In this document: one piece after another, positions 53,244 through 62,873 of the stretch
Position numbering within the stretch: position 1 is the first letter of the stretch
Layout of the letters: every line of letters starts with the position of its first letter
Assembly: GCA_964577055.1 (NCBI GenBank)
Contig: CAZNWC010000009.1
Coordinates: forward strand, 1 to 64,000
Direction: 5' to 3'
Length of the DNA: 64,000 nt
From: PNNG01 sp964577055
GTDB taxonomy: Bacteria; Bacteroidota; Bacteroidia; UBA7662
Notes under the pieces: model-generated
Database searches by the model: none
What the model was told of the DNA's origin: nothing
The model's input: the letters and a program-made list of their open reading frames with translations, nothing else
Made by a program: the position numbers and the translations under genes

Positions 53244-54193
53244 AAATCACTGAACACATAAAATCAGCCACCAAGACCCTGTTTTCGTTTGAAATCCTTC
53301 CTCCGTTAAAAGGCCAAGACATCAACCAAATTTACGCTGGCATTGAGCCCTTGATGGAGTTCAATCCGCCATTCATTGATGTTACCTACCACCGCGAGGA
53401 GTTCATCATGAAGCCCGTGGCCGATGGCACTTTCAGGCGCATCACCACCCGCAAAAGGCCGGGAACGGTAGCCATTTGTGCGGCCATCATGAACAAATTC
53501 AAGGTCGATGCGGTACCACACCTCATTTGCGGGGGCTTTAACCGCGAAGAGACCGAAAATGCTTTGATCGACTTGCATTTTTTGGGTATCGACAATGTGT
53601 TGGTGTTGCGAGGCGATAACCTAAAACACGAAACTGTTTTCACTCCCGAGCCCGATGGCAATGCCAATGCGCTTGAGTTGCTATTGCAAGTAAAGGAGAT
53701 GAACAAGGGCCATTACCTCGATGAAGATTTGGTGAATCCAGTAGCAACCAATTTTTGCATTGGTGTGGCAGGTTATCCCGAAAAACACCAGGATGCGCCC
53801 AATTTGAAGTCGGATTTGCAATGGCTGAAAAAGAAAGTAGATGCAGGCGCGGAGTTCATCACTACCCAAATGTTCTTCGACAATAAGGCCTATTTCGACT
53901 TTTTGGAGAAGTGCAAGAAGCTCAATATCGACATTCCTATCATACCAGGCATCAAACCGATTGCCACCAAAAAGCAATTGACTGTATTGCCCAAGATTTT
54001 TCACATCGATATTCCAGAAGCACTTTCTGACGCTGTTGAAAAAGCCAAAGACGACAAGCAAGTAAAAGAAATTGGCATAGAATGGGCCATTCAGCAATGC
54101 AAAGAACTCAAAGCTGCAGGTGTGCCAGTGTTGCATTTTTACACCATGGGTCGCAGTGAAGCCACCAAGGCCATTGCACAACATGTGTTTTGA
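53240..54193 (+). CDS. metF: Methylenetetrahydrofolate reductase
   Basis: The enzyme makes 5-methyltetrahydrofolate, the methyl donor for MetH. The 317-residue protein has FSFEILPPLKGQ at the start, DVTYH, HLICGGFNREE, VLRGDN, CIGVAGYPEKH and FITTQMFFDN, all typical. The ATG at 53240 overlaps the metH stop as ATGA. Both genes are therefore under the SAM riboswitch. It is shorter than eukaryotic forms and has no regulatory domain, as usual in bacteria. Confidence 0.95.
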   Translation: MKITEHIKSATKTLFSFEILPPLKGQDINQIYAGIEPLMEFNPPFIDVTYHREEFIMKPVADGTFRRITTRKRPGTVAICAAIMNKFKVDAVPHLICGGFNREETENALIDLHFLGIDNVLVLRGDNLKHETVFTPEPDGNANALELLLQVKEMNKGHYLDEDLVNPVATNFCIGVAGYPEKHQDAPNLKSDLQWLKKKVDAGAEFITTQMFFDNKAYFDFLEKCKKLNIDIPIIPGIKPIATKKQLTVLPKIFHIDIPEALSDAVEKAKDDKQVKEIGIEWAIQQCKELKAAGVPVLHFYTMGRSEATKAIAQHVF

Positions 54194-54207
54194 TGGTATA
54201 TTGCAGT

Positions 54208-54597
54208 ATGGATGCTCCAAAAAAATCAACCGGAAAAATCGATAAGGCCAGCTTGGGCTATGGGTTGTTCATTGTAGGTGCCACAGCAGCCTTTTTTGAA
54301 TTGGCATTTAGCGGAAAACTCTCTGTTAGTTTGCTACTTGTTGGTGCTGGCGTAGTGCTTTTAGCATTTTTCGACCGTGAAACCTTACTTCAGATGGTTT
54401 TCCCTTTCAGACGCGACAGTGGTAAAAATTCGGCGCGCTACTTAGGCGTTATGGGCATCGTGACCTACACGCTTAGCTACGCTCAAGGTTGGGTAGATCA
54501 TCCTGATTATCCTTTGTTCATTGGATTGCTCCTCATTGCAGCTTCTGCCAGCTGGTATCTCATTCGTTTGGTGAAATTTGGCGAGCGTGGGCTTTAA
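54208..54597 (+). CDS. Small polytopic membrane protein of unknown function
   Basis: A 129-residue protein from the ATG at 54208 (MDAPKKSTGKID), with about four hydrophobic segments (LFIVGATAAFFELAF, LLLVGAGVVLLAFF, YLGVMGIVTYTLSYA, LFIGLLLIAASASWYLI). I do not recognise the family. It follows metF closely and may share its transcript, ending at the terminator. Confidence 0.6.
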   Translation: MDAPKKSTGKIDKASLGYGLFIVGATAAFFELAFSGKLSVSLLLVGAGVVLLAFFDRETLLQMVFPFRRDSGKNSARYLGVMGIVTYTLSYAQGWVDHPDYPLFIGLLLIAASASWYLIRLVKFGERGL

Positions 54598-54614
54598 GTG
54601 AAGAGCACCAAATC

Positions 54615-54649
54615 AAAAAAGCCCGAATCGATTAGATTCGGGCTTTTTT
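54615..54649. terminator. Bidirectional terminator between the metF unit and serS
   Basis: A 15-bp perfect stem (54615-54629 with 54635-54649, loop gatta) flanked by A6 and T6, between convergent genes. Confidence 0.95.
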
Positions 54650-54662
54650 GATGTTTTGAAGG

Positions 54663-55940
54663 TCACTTAGTGATGTATTCAAAGCCGGTGTAGGGCACCA
54701 GGGCCCTGGGAATCCGGATGCCTTTAGGTGTTTGGTGGTTTTCGAGCATGGCAGCCACAATGCGAGGCAGGGCCATGGCTGATCCGTTGAGGGTGTGCGC
54801 CAGGTAGTTTTTGCCGTCGGCTGCTTTGTACCGCAATTTCAGGCGGTTTGCTTGGAAACTCTCAAAGTTGCTCACCGAACTCACTTCGAGCCAACGGCCC
54901 TGTGCGGCACTCCAAACTTCAAAGTCATAGGTGAGTGCTGAAGCAAAACTCATGTCGCCACCACACAAACGCAATATTCTGTAAGGTAACTCCAAAGACT
55001 CTACCAATTTGGCAACATGATTTCGCATGCGTTCGAGCACTGCGTAGCTGTTATCGGGATGGGCCAGTTCAACGATTTCTACCTTGTCAAATTGGTGAAG
55101 ACGGTTCAAGCCACGAACATCTTTGCCATATGAACCGGCTTCGCGACGGAAGCAAGGAGTGTAGGCTGTATTTTGAACAGGAAAATCGCTTTCTTTCAAA
55201 ATCACATCGCGGTACAAATTCGTTACAGGCACTTCAGCTGTGGGGGCGAGGTATAAATTATCAACGGTTGCATGATACATCTGGCCCTCCTTGTCGGGAA
55301 GCTGTCCGGTACCGAAACCTGAATCTTCATTTACCAGAATAGGCGGCTGTACTTCGAGGTAACCAGCGGCTGTATTTTGGTCGAGGAAAAAGTTGATGAG
55401 TGCACGTTGCAATTTGGCGCCCTGTCCTTTGTACACCGGAAAGCCCGCGCCAGTAACTTTAACGCCCAGTTCAAAATCTATGATGCCATATTCCGACGTC
55501 AATTCCCAATGGGGTTTTGCATCGGCAGCCAAGGTAGGGATGTTGGCAACCTGGAACACAACTTCATTGTCTTCAGGTGTTTTACCGGCAGGTACCGTAG
55601 TATGCGGAAGGTTGGGGAGGCGTACCAAAAGTTCTTGAACGAGCTGCTCCGTTTCGTTTTTTTGCTGTTCAATGTCGCGAGACGATTCTTTCAAACCCGC
55701 TACTTTGTTTTTGAGCGCGGTGCCCTCGGCTTGTTTCCCGCTTTTCATCAAATCACCAATTTCACGTGCCAAGGTATTTTGTTTGGCAAGTAAGTTGTCG
55801 AGTTGTGCTTGCAAGCTTTTGCGTTGATCATCGGCATCCAAAATTTGGTGCACCAAGGCAGCGGCATCGGGCAAGTGTTTGTGTTGCAGGCGTTCGATTA
55901 CCAGATCGGGATTTTGACGAAGTACGGCTATTTGTAACAT
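54663..55940 (-). CDS. serS: Seryl-tRNA synthetase
   Basis: A 425-residue class II synthetase charging tRNA-Ser. The N-terminal coiled-coil arm (about 30-110) contains SLQAQLDNLLAKQNTLAREI. Class II motifs are seen as FRREAGSYGKDVRGLNRLHQFDKVEIV (motif 2) and LNGSAMALPRIVAAMLENHQ (motif 3). The start has the family's MLQIAVLRQNPDLVIERL. No regulatory site was noticed upstream. Confidence 0.95.
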   Translation of the reverse strand: MLQIAVLRQNPDLVIERLQHKHLPDAAALVHQILDADDQRKSLQAQLDNLLAKQNTLAREIGDLMKSGKQAEGTALKNKVAGLKESSRDIEQQKNETEQLVQELLVRLPNLPHTTVPAGKTPEDNEVVFQVANIPTLAADAKPHWELTSEYGIIDFELGVKVTGAGFPVYKGQGAKLQRALINFFLDQNTAAGYLEVQPPILVNEDSGFGTGQLPDKEGQMYHATVDNLYLAPTAEVPVTNLYRDVILKESDFPVQNTAYTPCFRREAGSYGKDVRGLNRLHQFDKVEIVELAHPDNSYAVLERMRNHVAKLVESLELPYRILRLCGGDMSFASALTYDFEVWSAAQGRWLEVSSVSNFESFQANRLKLRYKAADGKNYLAHTLNGSAMALPRIVAAMLENHQTPKGIRIPRALVPYTGFEYITK

Positions 55941-55981
55941 CTAAAGAATATTGCTACAAAACTACGCATGTGTGTTGAAAA

Positions 55982-58048
55982 TCAACCATGCATGGGAATG
56001 CGCAATGTAAATATTGACCCGTGATTGACCCGTGAATCGACTGAAATTTGCCCACCAAGCAACTCTGCGTATTTGCGGGCGAGGGTTAAACCTATCCCCA
56101 ACCCCTCGAAACCCCGGTCGATTTGTGCATCACCCGTTCTAAAGGCTTCAAAAATGTGTTTCAATTCTGTTGCTGGTATGCCGCTGCCGGTATCCTGTAT
56201 GCGGAAACTGTAACTGGGTTCTCCCGCCCATAACTCACGCAACAATTCGATTTTGATTTTGCCCTGCTCGGTGTATTTTACTGCATTTTCCAACAGGGCA
56301 TGAATGATCTTGCCCAAATAGCCTGCATGCGAAGATACTGTTTGTTCGCCTGCATAGTTCACCAATTCAAGTTTCAGTGATTTTACAACAACTTCATTTT
56401 CAAATTCTTTCATGCAAGCCATCACAATCTCATCGGGGCGTACAGCTTCTTTGGTGATCTGTTTGGTGCCATCTTCTATGGCCCCAAGCTCAAGAATTGA
56501 CGTCATGGTTTTGCTCAAGCGATTGCCTGAATCGAGCAGTTCTTGGGCAATTTGGCCAATTTCTTCATCCTTGGCCTGAGCTTGCAGATACGACCCTAAG
56601 CCCAAAATGGCATTCATGGGTTTGCGGAGTTCATGGTTTACATTGGCCAAAAAGAAGCTCTTTAATTGACCCGCTTTTTCTGCTTGTTCCAAAGCTTGTT
56701 TGAGATCAGCGGTGCGCTGATCTACTTTTTCCTCTAGCGAAGCATTGAGTTTGTGCAATTCGGCCCCGTTCTTTTTGGTGATTTGAAAACGATTGAAAAG
56801 TAAGGCAATGAACAGCAAAGCCAAGCCAATGGCACCGATGTATACTTTGTTTAAAAGGGATTGCCGTTTGAAAAGCGATTCCTTGATGGAGGCGTCTTTC
56901 TGCAACAACTCAATCTCTTTTTCTTTTTTGTCGGTTTCATAGCGCGTTTGCGATTCAGCGGTCAACAAACGACGGTGCTCCGCCTCAATGCTGTCTTTTA
57001 CCACCATCAACTCCCTTGTTGCCTTCAAACTTTGTCTAAAATCACCAGCCTTCTCATAAGTTTCTGACAAATTGGTCAGGGCCTCCAGTTGAATCGGACG
57101 GTCGGTAGCTGCCCGCGCGATTTCCAAGGCGGTTTGTGATAATCCAATCGATTCATTTAGCCGGCCAGTGATGCGCGCAATGCGTGCCTGCCCCATGATG
57201 GCCGCAGAAATTTGCGATGGATTGGCGATTTCTTGGGCGTACCGCAAAGCCTTTTTATAATAACTGCTGGCAAGGCTGAGCTGGTTGGTTTTGGCATGGA
57301 TTTCACCTAAATTGAAATTGGCTGAGGCCATGCCGAATTTATCGCCCAATTCAGTGTCGATTTTCAACGACTCACGGTAGCTTTGGATGGCTTTTTCCAA
57401 ATCACCACTTTCTTCGAATATCACGCCCAAATTGTTGTGGGTGTAGCTGACGCCCATGCGATTGCCGCTTTTGACAAACATTTCCTGGGCTTGTTGGTAA
57501 TGTGAACGAGCCTGTTCAAATTGCCGTTGATTCATATAAATATTGCCAATGTTGCAGCGTAAGCTGGCTACACCATTGATCTGACCCAACGCTTCCTTGT
57601 AGGCCAATGCCTGCAAATAATAATCGAGTGCCAGTTTGTAATTGCCCCGTTCAAAATGGATGGTTCCGATGGAAGAAAGCACGGCACTGATGCCAGCAGA
57701 ATCTTGCAATAATTCGTATAAATCGTAAGCCTTCCGCGCTTCATTGAGCGACTCCGCCAGTCGATTTTGCATGGTGAGGGCATTGCTCAGTACCCTGTAG
57801 GCATCGGCACGGTGGGTTGGGGTTAGCTTTTTATTTTTGTCATTGAGCAACGACTGCATGAGCTGAATGGAACTGTCGGTATTGACCTCATTGTACGATT
57901 TGGCCAATTCAATGGTTAATTCAATAGCCTTGTCGCCACGGGCCATGTTGAGCTCTTTCCGCAATTTTTCGCGCTTATCTTGCGCCGAAACCGGAAGCAC
58001 CAACCATGCTGTGCAAACAAGTGCAAGAAAGAATATTATTTTTGACAC
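55982..58048 (-). CDS. TPR-sensor histidine kinase
   Basis: A 688-residue membrane kinase. A signal peptide is followed by about seven TPR units (residues about 80-370, for example IGTIHFERGNYKLALDYYLQAL), a membrane span (VYIGAIGLALLFIALLF), a coiled-coil (LNASLEEKVDQRTADLKQALEQAEKAG), HisKA NVNHELRKPMNAILGLGSYL and HATPase (LLENAVKYTEQG, DTGSGIPATELKHIFEAF, GLGIGLTLARKYAELLGG). The sensor is periplasmic or extracytoplasmic TPRs. No response regulator is adjacent. It diverges from a small barrel-like gene with a 2-14-base gap. Confidence 0.88.
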   Translation of the reverse strand: MSKIIFFLALVCTAWLVLPVSAQDKREKLRKELNMARGDKAIELTIELAKSYNEVNTDSSIQLMQSLLNDKNKKLTPTHRADAYRVLSNALTMQNRLAESLNEARKAYDLYELLQDSAGISAVLSSIGTIHFERGNYKLALDYYLQALAYKEALGQINGVASLRCNIGNIYMNQRQFEQARSHYQQAQEMFVKSGNRMGVSYTHNNLGVIFEESGDLEKAIQSYRESLKIDTELGDKFGMASANFNLGEIHAKTNQLSLASSYYKKALRYAQEIANPSQISAAIMGQARIARITGRLNESIGLSQTALEIARAATDRPIQLEALTNLSETYEKAGDFRQSLKATRELMVVKDSIEAEHRRLLTAESQTRYETDKKEKEIELLQKDASIKESLFKRQSLLNKVYIGAIGLALLFIALLFNRFQITKKNGAELHKLNASLEEKVDQRTADLKQALEQAEKAGQLKSFFLANVNHELRKPMNAILGLGSYLQAQAKDEEIGQIAQELLDSGNRLSKTMTSILELGAIEDGTKQITKEAVRPDEIVMACMKEFENEVVVKSLKLELVNYAGEQTVSSHAGYLGKIIHALLENAVKYTEQGKIKIELLRELWAGEPSYSFRIQDTGSGIPATELKHIFEAFRTGDAQIDRGFEGLGIGLTLARKYAELLGGQISVDSRVNHGSIFTLRIPMHG

Positions 58049-58061
58049 CTTGTCCGATGCT

Positions 58062-58547
58062 TTGAATCAAACCCGAAAATCGCTAATACACTTGGTCCGT
58101 GCTATTATTTTTTTAGTAATTCAATTTATTTTTATTTCAGGGGCATCAGGCCAGGCAGATAGCAGTGGTTTAAAAGCACCCTTGGGCTCCGAAACCGGTA
58201 TTCGTGTTGGGGTTCGTCCTGTCTTGAGCTATCGCTTCGTGCCCAAAGAAACCTATTTGGTAGAATTGCTCTTTACCAAAAGCGGAGAAAGTTTGCTGTT
58301 TACGGCATTGTACCAGAAACAAAACCCTTTTGGACCGCTGGGCGCCTATTATCGCTACGGCGCTGGTTTTTCGATTGGCGGCTGGAACCAACAGTTGATT
58401 TCGGGTCCCGACATGCAACTGGGCGTTGATTATTATTTGCCGGTAGCGCCGCTTGTATTGAGTCTCGATTTGCGCCCGTGGGTACGCATCACGGGACGAC
58501 TTGAAGCCAATGGCGAGCTGGCGGCATCTTTGCGCTATGTGTTTTGA
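58062..58547 (+). CDS. Small exported barrel-like protein
   Basis: About 161 residues. A hydrophobic signal (HLVRAIIFLVIQFIFISGASGQ) is followed by paired strands (GIRVGVRPVLSYRFVPKETYLVELLF and so on), ending RYVF with terminal Phe, as in small outer-membrane barrels. No in-frame ATG exists near the signal; TTG at 58062 or 58050 is the likely start. Part of the open frame upstream lies on the opposite strand of the kinase gene. Unknown function. Confidence 0.55.
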   Translation: MNQTRKSLIHLVRAIIFLVIQFIFISGASGQADSSGLKAPLGSETGIRVGVRPVLSYRFVPKETYLVELLFTKSGESLLFTALYQKQNPFGPLGAYYRYGAGFSIGGWNQQLISGPDMQLGVDYYLPVAPLVLSLDLRPWVRITGRLEANGELAASLRYVF

Positions 58548-58721
58548 GAAAAAAAATGCAGCAACCTTGTCATTTCTACGATTAATTGCTAAAATTGCCC
58601 TCATCAATCGGCGAGAGATCTGAAAGCCGATCACTCCTCCCGATTTTTTCATTTCCGCACCGATTGCTTCGGTCCGTCAAATCAAGTCGGGAATACCCGA
58701 ATTTATTTCAACACCTATCGC

Positions 58722-60401
58722 GTGACTGAGAAAAAACAACGTGGTCGCCCCAAAGCACAAGCTGCTGCCGAGACCACTCCTGCCGAAGAACCGGCAACCG
58801 CAAAACGTCGCGGCCGTCCGAAAAAGGAAGATGCTGCCCGCCCAGAATTGTTTGATGCTGCCACAGTGGCCCTCGATGCCGAAGTGAGCTATGAACCCAT
58901 TGCCGATGAGCCTGAGCCATTGATGCCAGTAGCGGCAGCACCATCGGAAGATGCTGCTGAAGAGGCCAAAGGTGAAGCAACAGGCATGGAATCGCCCATG
59001 GGTGAAGCTCCGGCTGCTCCCACAGCCGATGCGCGTCCACCCTTTGAACGGAGGAACCGTGAATTCAGGGAGCGCGACAACCGTGAAGGCCGTGAACAAC
59101 GTGAACCTCGTGAAAATCGCGACAACCGTGAAAATCGCGAACCACGCGAGGTCCGGGAACCACGCGACAACCGCGAGCAACGCGACAACCGGGAACCACG
59201 GGAGTTCCGCGAAGGACGCGACAACCGCCGCGAAGGACGCGACAACCGCGAGCAAAACCAACGCCCCGAACGCCAGCAATATGCCTTTGAAAACATCGTA
59301 AGCCACGAAGGTGTGCTCGAAATGATGCCCGATGGCTATGGCTTCCTGCGTTCGGCCGATTACCACTACCTCTCTTCACCCGACGATGTGTACGTGGCAC
59401 CCCACCAAATCAAATCATACAGCCTCAAAACAGGTGATACCGTAAAAGGCAATGTGCGCCCTCCAAAAGAAGGCGAGAAATACTTTGCCCTCACGCGCAT
59501 AGAATCGATCAATGGCCTCACACCGCAAGAAATCCGCGACCGGGTGCCATTCGATTTCCTCACGCCTTTGTTCCCGAACGAGCGCCTCAAACTCAGTCAC
59601 CGACCCGAGAACTTGAGCATGCGCATCATGGATTTGTTTACGCCCATCGGAAAAGGACAACGTGGCTTGATTGTGGCCCAGCCTAAAACAGGTAAAACCT
59701 TCTTGCTGAAGGATGTTGCCAATGCCATTGCCCACAACCACCCAGAGGTTTACCTGATCATCTTGCTCATCGACGAACGCCCCGAAGAAGTAACCGATAT
59801 GGCTCGCTCAGTGAAAGCGGAAGTGGTGGCCTCGACCTTCGATGAGCCTGCTGATCGCCACGTAAAAGTGGCCAATATTGTGCTCGAAAAGGCCAAGCGC
59901 CTGGTAGAATGCGGTCACGACGTGGTCATATTGCTCGACTCCATTACCCGTTTGGCCCGTGCCTACAATACGGTGCAGCCGGCTTCTGGCAAAATTTTGT
60001 CGGGCGGTGTTGATGCCAACGCACTCCACAAACCCAAGCGGTTCTTTGGTGCTGCGCGTAAAATCGAAAATGGCGGTTCACTCACCATTCTGGCCACTGC
60101 GCTTATCGATACCGGTTCGAAAATGGACGAAGTAATCTTCGAAGAATTTAAGGGAACTGGCAATATGGAATTGCAGCTCGACCGCAAATTGTCGAACAAG
60201 CGGATTTATCCCGCCATCGATGTGGTGGCCTCAAGTACCCGCCGCGAGGACTTGCTGCTCGACCGCGACGAACTGAAGAAAATGTACATCCTCCGCAATC
60301 ACTTGTCGGACATGACTTCTCAAGAATCGATGGAGTTGCTGCTGCAAAACATGCGTGGCACATTCTCCAACGAAGAATTCCTGATGTCGATGAATCACTA
60401 A
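58722..60401 (+). CDS. rho: Transcription termination factor Rho with Arg-rich N-terminal extension
   Basis: A 559-residue Rho. The RNA-binding cold-shock-like part includes HEGVLEMMPDGYGFLRS and SPDDVYVAPHQI. The ATPase has AQPKTGKTFLLKDV (Walker A), LLIDERPEEVTDM, and LDSITRLARAYN (Walker B). Before it, about 180 residues are disordered: AT-hook-like KRRGRPKK units and, at 59055-59270, a long run of (R)E(P)RE/NRE/DNRE units rich in Arg, Glu, Asp and Asn. Charged N-terminal inserts of this type are known in Rho of Bacteroidota and can drive condensation. GTG at 58722 is the apparent start; no better upstream start is seen. Confidence 0.93.
   Translation: MTEKKQRGRPKAQAAAETTPAEEPATAKRRGRPKKEDAARPELFDAATVALDAEVSYEPIADEPEPLMPVAAAPSEDAAEEAKGEATGMESPMGEAPAAPTADARPPFERRNREFRERDNREGREQREPRENRDNRENREPREVREPRDNREQRDNREPREFREGRDNRREGRDNREQNQRPERQQYAFENIVSHEGVLEMMPDGYGFLRSADYHYLSSPDDVYVAPHQIKSYSLKTGDTVKGNVRPPKEGEKYFALTRIESINGLTPQEIRDRVPFDFLTPLFPNERLKLSHRPENLSMRIMDLFTPIGKGQRGLIVAQPKTGKTFLLKDVANAIAHNHPEVYLIILLIDERPEEVTDMARSVKAEVVASTFDEPADRHVKVANIVLEKAKRLVECGHDVVILLDSITRLARAYNTVQPASGKILSGGVDANALHKPKRFFGAARKIENGGSLTILATALIDTGSKMDEVIFEEFKGTGNMELQLDRKLSNKRIYPAIDVVASSTRREDLLLDRDELKKMYILRNHLSDMTSQESMELLLQNMRGTFSNEEFLMSMNH
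59055..59270. repeat. Charged repeat in rho (Arg/Glu/Asp/Asn units)
   Basis: Imperfect tandem 9-12-bp units such as cgtgaacgt and cgcgacaac encode REPRE, RDNRE and NREQ runs. The tract is coding and in frame, so length variation between strains would change the Rho tail only. Confidence 0.75.
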
Positions 60402-60417
60402 GATTTCTTTACAAAAC

Positions 60418-60446
60418 AAAAAACCCCGCCATGTGCGGGGTTTTTT
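60418..60446. terminator. Bidirectional terminator between rho and the S9 peptidase
   Basis: aaaaaaccccgc pairs with gcggggtttttt (60418-60429, 60435-60446), loop catgt, between convergent genes. Confidence 0.93.
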
Positions 60447-60474
60447 GTTTGTTGATTCAATCGGTTTTCGCCAC

Positions 60475-62802
60475 TTATTTGGGTAGCAAATGTTTGTTGA
60501 AATGCACCAAAATGCGGCGATATTCATCGGCCCAAGAACTACTTTCCACAAAGCCATGGTCCTCCACGGGGTATGCAATGAGTTCCCAGTCGGTTTTGCC
60601 AGCTTCAATCAATCGCTGGCTGTAGCGTACAACATCTTGGTAATGTACGTTCACATCCACCACCCCGTGTAGCATAAGCAAAGGGGCTGAAAGCTGTGGT
60701 GCGAAGAATATGGGTGAACTGCGTCGGAAAGCCAGTGAATCGGTTTCGGGGGTATTGAGGATGTTGCTGGTGTAACCGTGGTTGTAGTGCGCCCAATCTG
60801 TTACCGAGCGCAATGCAGCTCCACAAGCAAAAATTCCAGGCTGGGTAGTAAGGGCCATGAGGGTGATAAAACCACCGTAAGAACCACCATAGATGCCGAT
60901 ACGTTGGGCATCTACGCCTTGTTGGGCTGTCAAGTAGCGGGCACCATCCACCTGGTCCTGTAAATCGCGGCCACCCATGTAGCGGTAAATGGCGGTGCGC
61001 CAATCGCGACCATATCCGGCGGAGGCACGGTAGTCGATATCCAAAACAGTATAGCCTTTTTCCGCCAGCAAATGGTGAAACATGTATTCGCGGTAATATT
61101 GGCTCCACCACTGGTGAACATTCTGCAGGTAGCCGGCACCGTGTACAAAAATGACTGCCGCGCCATTGCTTTTGCCATTGGGTTTATACAATCGGGCAGG
61201 TACTTTGGCACCATCAGAAGCAGGTATCTCTACGATTTCGGGCACGCGCCAGGGGTAGGCTGCGAATGCGGCTGTTTGGCTTTGTGTGATTTGTTTGGCT
61301 GCTGCGCCGGGCTGATTGGCCTGAACATATAATTCGGTGGGCCGGTTGGCGGTGGAGTACAGTATTGCCAGCCACTTTTCGTCGGGCGAAAGCCTTGCTT
61401 CGTGCTTGCCGCTGCCCGTTGTGAGTTTCACCAGTTCGCCACCTTTTACCGAAAGGCGATAGAAATGCTGTTCATACGGACGCTCGCGGTTGCTGTGCAG
61501 GTAAAAGAACTGTTTGTTGGCACTGAGTTGCACATTGAGCACTTCAAAATTGCCGGCGGTGAGTGCACGCATCCGCTGTTGGGCGTGATGGAAGGCATAA
61601 AGATGTGAAAAGCCAGTTTTTTCGCTTTGGAACCAGCATTCTTGCTCACTGATCCATCCCAGCGAACCGGCATGGATGCCCGGACCGCCAATCCAGGCCG
61701 TATCGCTTTGGTGGTCGGCCAATTGCCAATTCACGTTAGCAGCATCTACCAAAATGAGCCAACGATCTTTGTTGTCGGTAGCCCGCAATTGCACCAAGGC
61801 AAGTTTGCCTGATGGATTAAATACAGGCGCCGAAATACCGAAAGTGCGCTCACTTTTGAGGCTGTCGTCACCGGTTTTTCGAAGGTAGGCCGGTTTTTGA
61901 CGGATGGCGGGTAGGTGGCTGAATGACAGGTAACGTACCGAGTCTGTTTCGCTATCGTAAATGCCGTAGCGCTGAACGGTAGCTTTTTCGGTGCCTACCT
62001 TGGGGCGCGCCATCAGGTCGCGGGTATAGCCTGAGGCATCGAGGTAATCGGGCACTTCGGTGCGTTTGTTGTCGGTGGGAGCTGCGATCACAAAATGGAT
62101 GTGGCGGCCGTCGGGACTCGCTTCTGCCCACAAAAGTCGGTCAGCTCCCTGATAAATGGCTTTGGGCAGTTTCATGCCCATTCGATCTCGGCGGGCTTCA
62201 AGGCTATCGGCCACGGCTTTACGTTTGCTCAAAACGTCAAACAATGCGTACTGTTCGTCACGCAAACGGTCGTTTTTGTCTTTATCGGGGGCTTTGCCAC
62301 TTTGGAAATTGCTGAGTTGACGGATGCTGCCGTCGCGGGTTGACCAGGCAAACCATTGACCCGCACTTTGGTAAAGCAGTGCATCGCCCTGCGCTGAAAA
62401 GCGTGGGCGACTAACCCCTTGCACCAGATGGGTAAGCTGAACAGGCGATGCGGTTGCATTGCGCTGATAAAACAGCTGTCCCTGTTTCACCCATGCTTGC
62501 TGTTGTCGGCTTTGGTCGAATACTCGCTCTGGCAAATGCAGTTCTTTTTGCTCGGCTTCGCTTACCAATTGCGGCGAATTGGCAGCAGTGGTGCTGCGGT
62601 ACGTATCGCTCAGCAGCTTGCCATCGCGTTTCCAGTCAAAATAGACTTGCTTGCTATCGGCACTCCAACGCGGATTTTCGGGCGAATGACCAATAAAATC
62701 GTTGCCTTGCATCATCACTTCCAAAGGTGGAAGCTGGCTTTGTGCATGGGACAGGGTGCAAAACAATGTTGCCGCAAGGAGCAGAGAAATGTGGTGCTTC
62801 AT
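60475..62802 (-). CDS. S9-family prolyl oligopeptidase-like peptidase
   Basis: A 775-residue exported enzyme. A signal peptide (about 1-20) is followed by a beta-propeller (about 30-500; WSADSKQVYFDWKRDGK and later WISEQECWFQ) and the catalytic alpha/beta-hydrolase domain with Ser641 in GGSYGG, Asp716 in GVVDVNVH and His749 in EDHGF. This matches dipeptidyl-peptidase IV/acylaminoacyl-type peptidases. It should work in the periplasm with the M28 and M61 enzymes of the window in peptide breakdown, which is inference. Confidence 0.92.
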   Translation of the reverse strand: MKHHISLLLAATLFCTLSHAQSQLPPLEVMMQGNDFIGHSPENPRWSADSKQVYFDWKRDGKLLSDTYRSTTAANSPQLVSEAEQKELHLPERVFDQSRQQQAWVKQGQLFYQRNATASPVQLTHLVQGVSRPRFSAQGDALLYQSAGQWFAWSTRDGSIRQLSNFQSGKAPDKDKNDRLRDEQYALFDVLSKRKAVADSLEARRDRMGMKLPKAIYQGADRLLWAEASPDGRHIHFVIAAPTDNKRTEVPDYLDASGYTRDLMARPKVGTEKATVQRYGIYDSETDSVRYLSFSHLPAIRQKPAYLRKTGDDSLKSERTFGISAPVFNPSGKLALVQLRATDNKDRWLILVDAANVNWQLADHQSDTAWIGGPGIHAGSLGWISEQECWFQSEKTGFSHLYAFHHAQQRMRALTAGNFEVLNVQLSANKQFFYLHSNRERPYEQHFYRLSVKGGELVKLTTGSGKHEARLSPDEKWLAILYSTANRPTELYVQANQPGAAAKQITQSQTAAFAAYPWRVPEIVEIPASDGAKVPARLYKPNGKSNGAAVIFVHGAGYLQNVHQWWSQYYREYMFHHLLAEKGYTVLDIDYRASAGYGRDWRTAIYRYMGGRDLQDQVDGARYLTAQQGVDAQRIGIYGGSYGGFITLMALTTQPGIFACGAALRSVTDWAHYNHGYTSNILNTPETDSLAFRRSSPIFFAPQLSAPLLMLHGVVDVNVHYQDVVRYSQRLIEAGKTDWELIAYPVEDHGFVESSSWADEYRRILVHFNKHLLPK

Positions 62803-62825
62803 GGGCTAAAGATAGTAGACGGCAC

Positions 62826-62855
62826 AAAAAAAGGGAGGCCGAACCGACCTCCCTT
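62826..62855 (-). terminator. Intrinsic terminator after the phosphohexomutase
   Basis: aagggagg pairs with cctccctt (62831-62838, 62848-62855). On the minus strand it ends in a T-run and stops the phosphohexomutase transcript. Confidence 0.85.
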
Positions 62856-62873
62856 GCATTGCTGCTGATGTGC

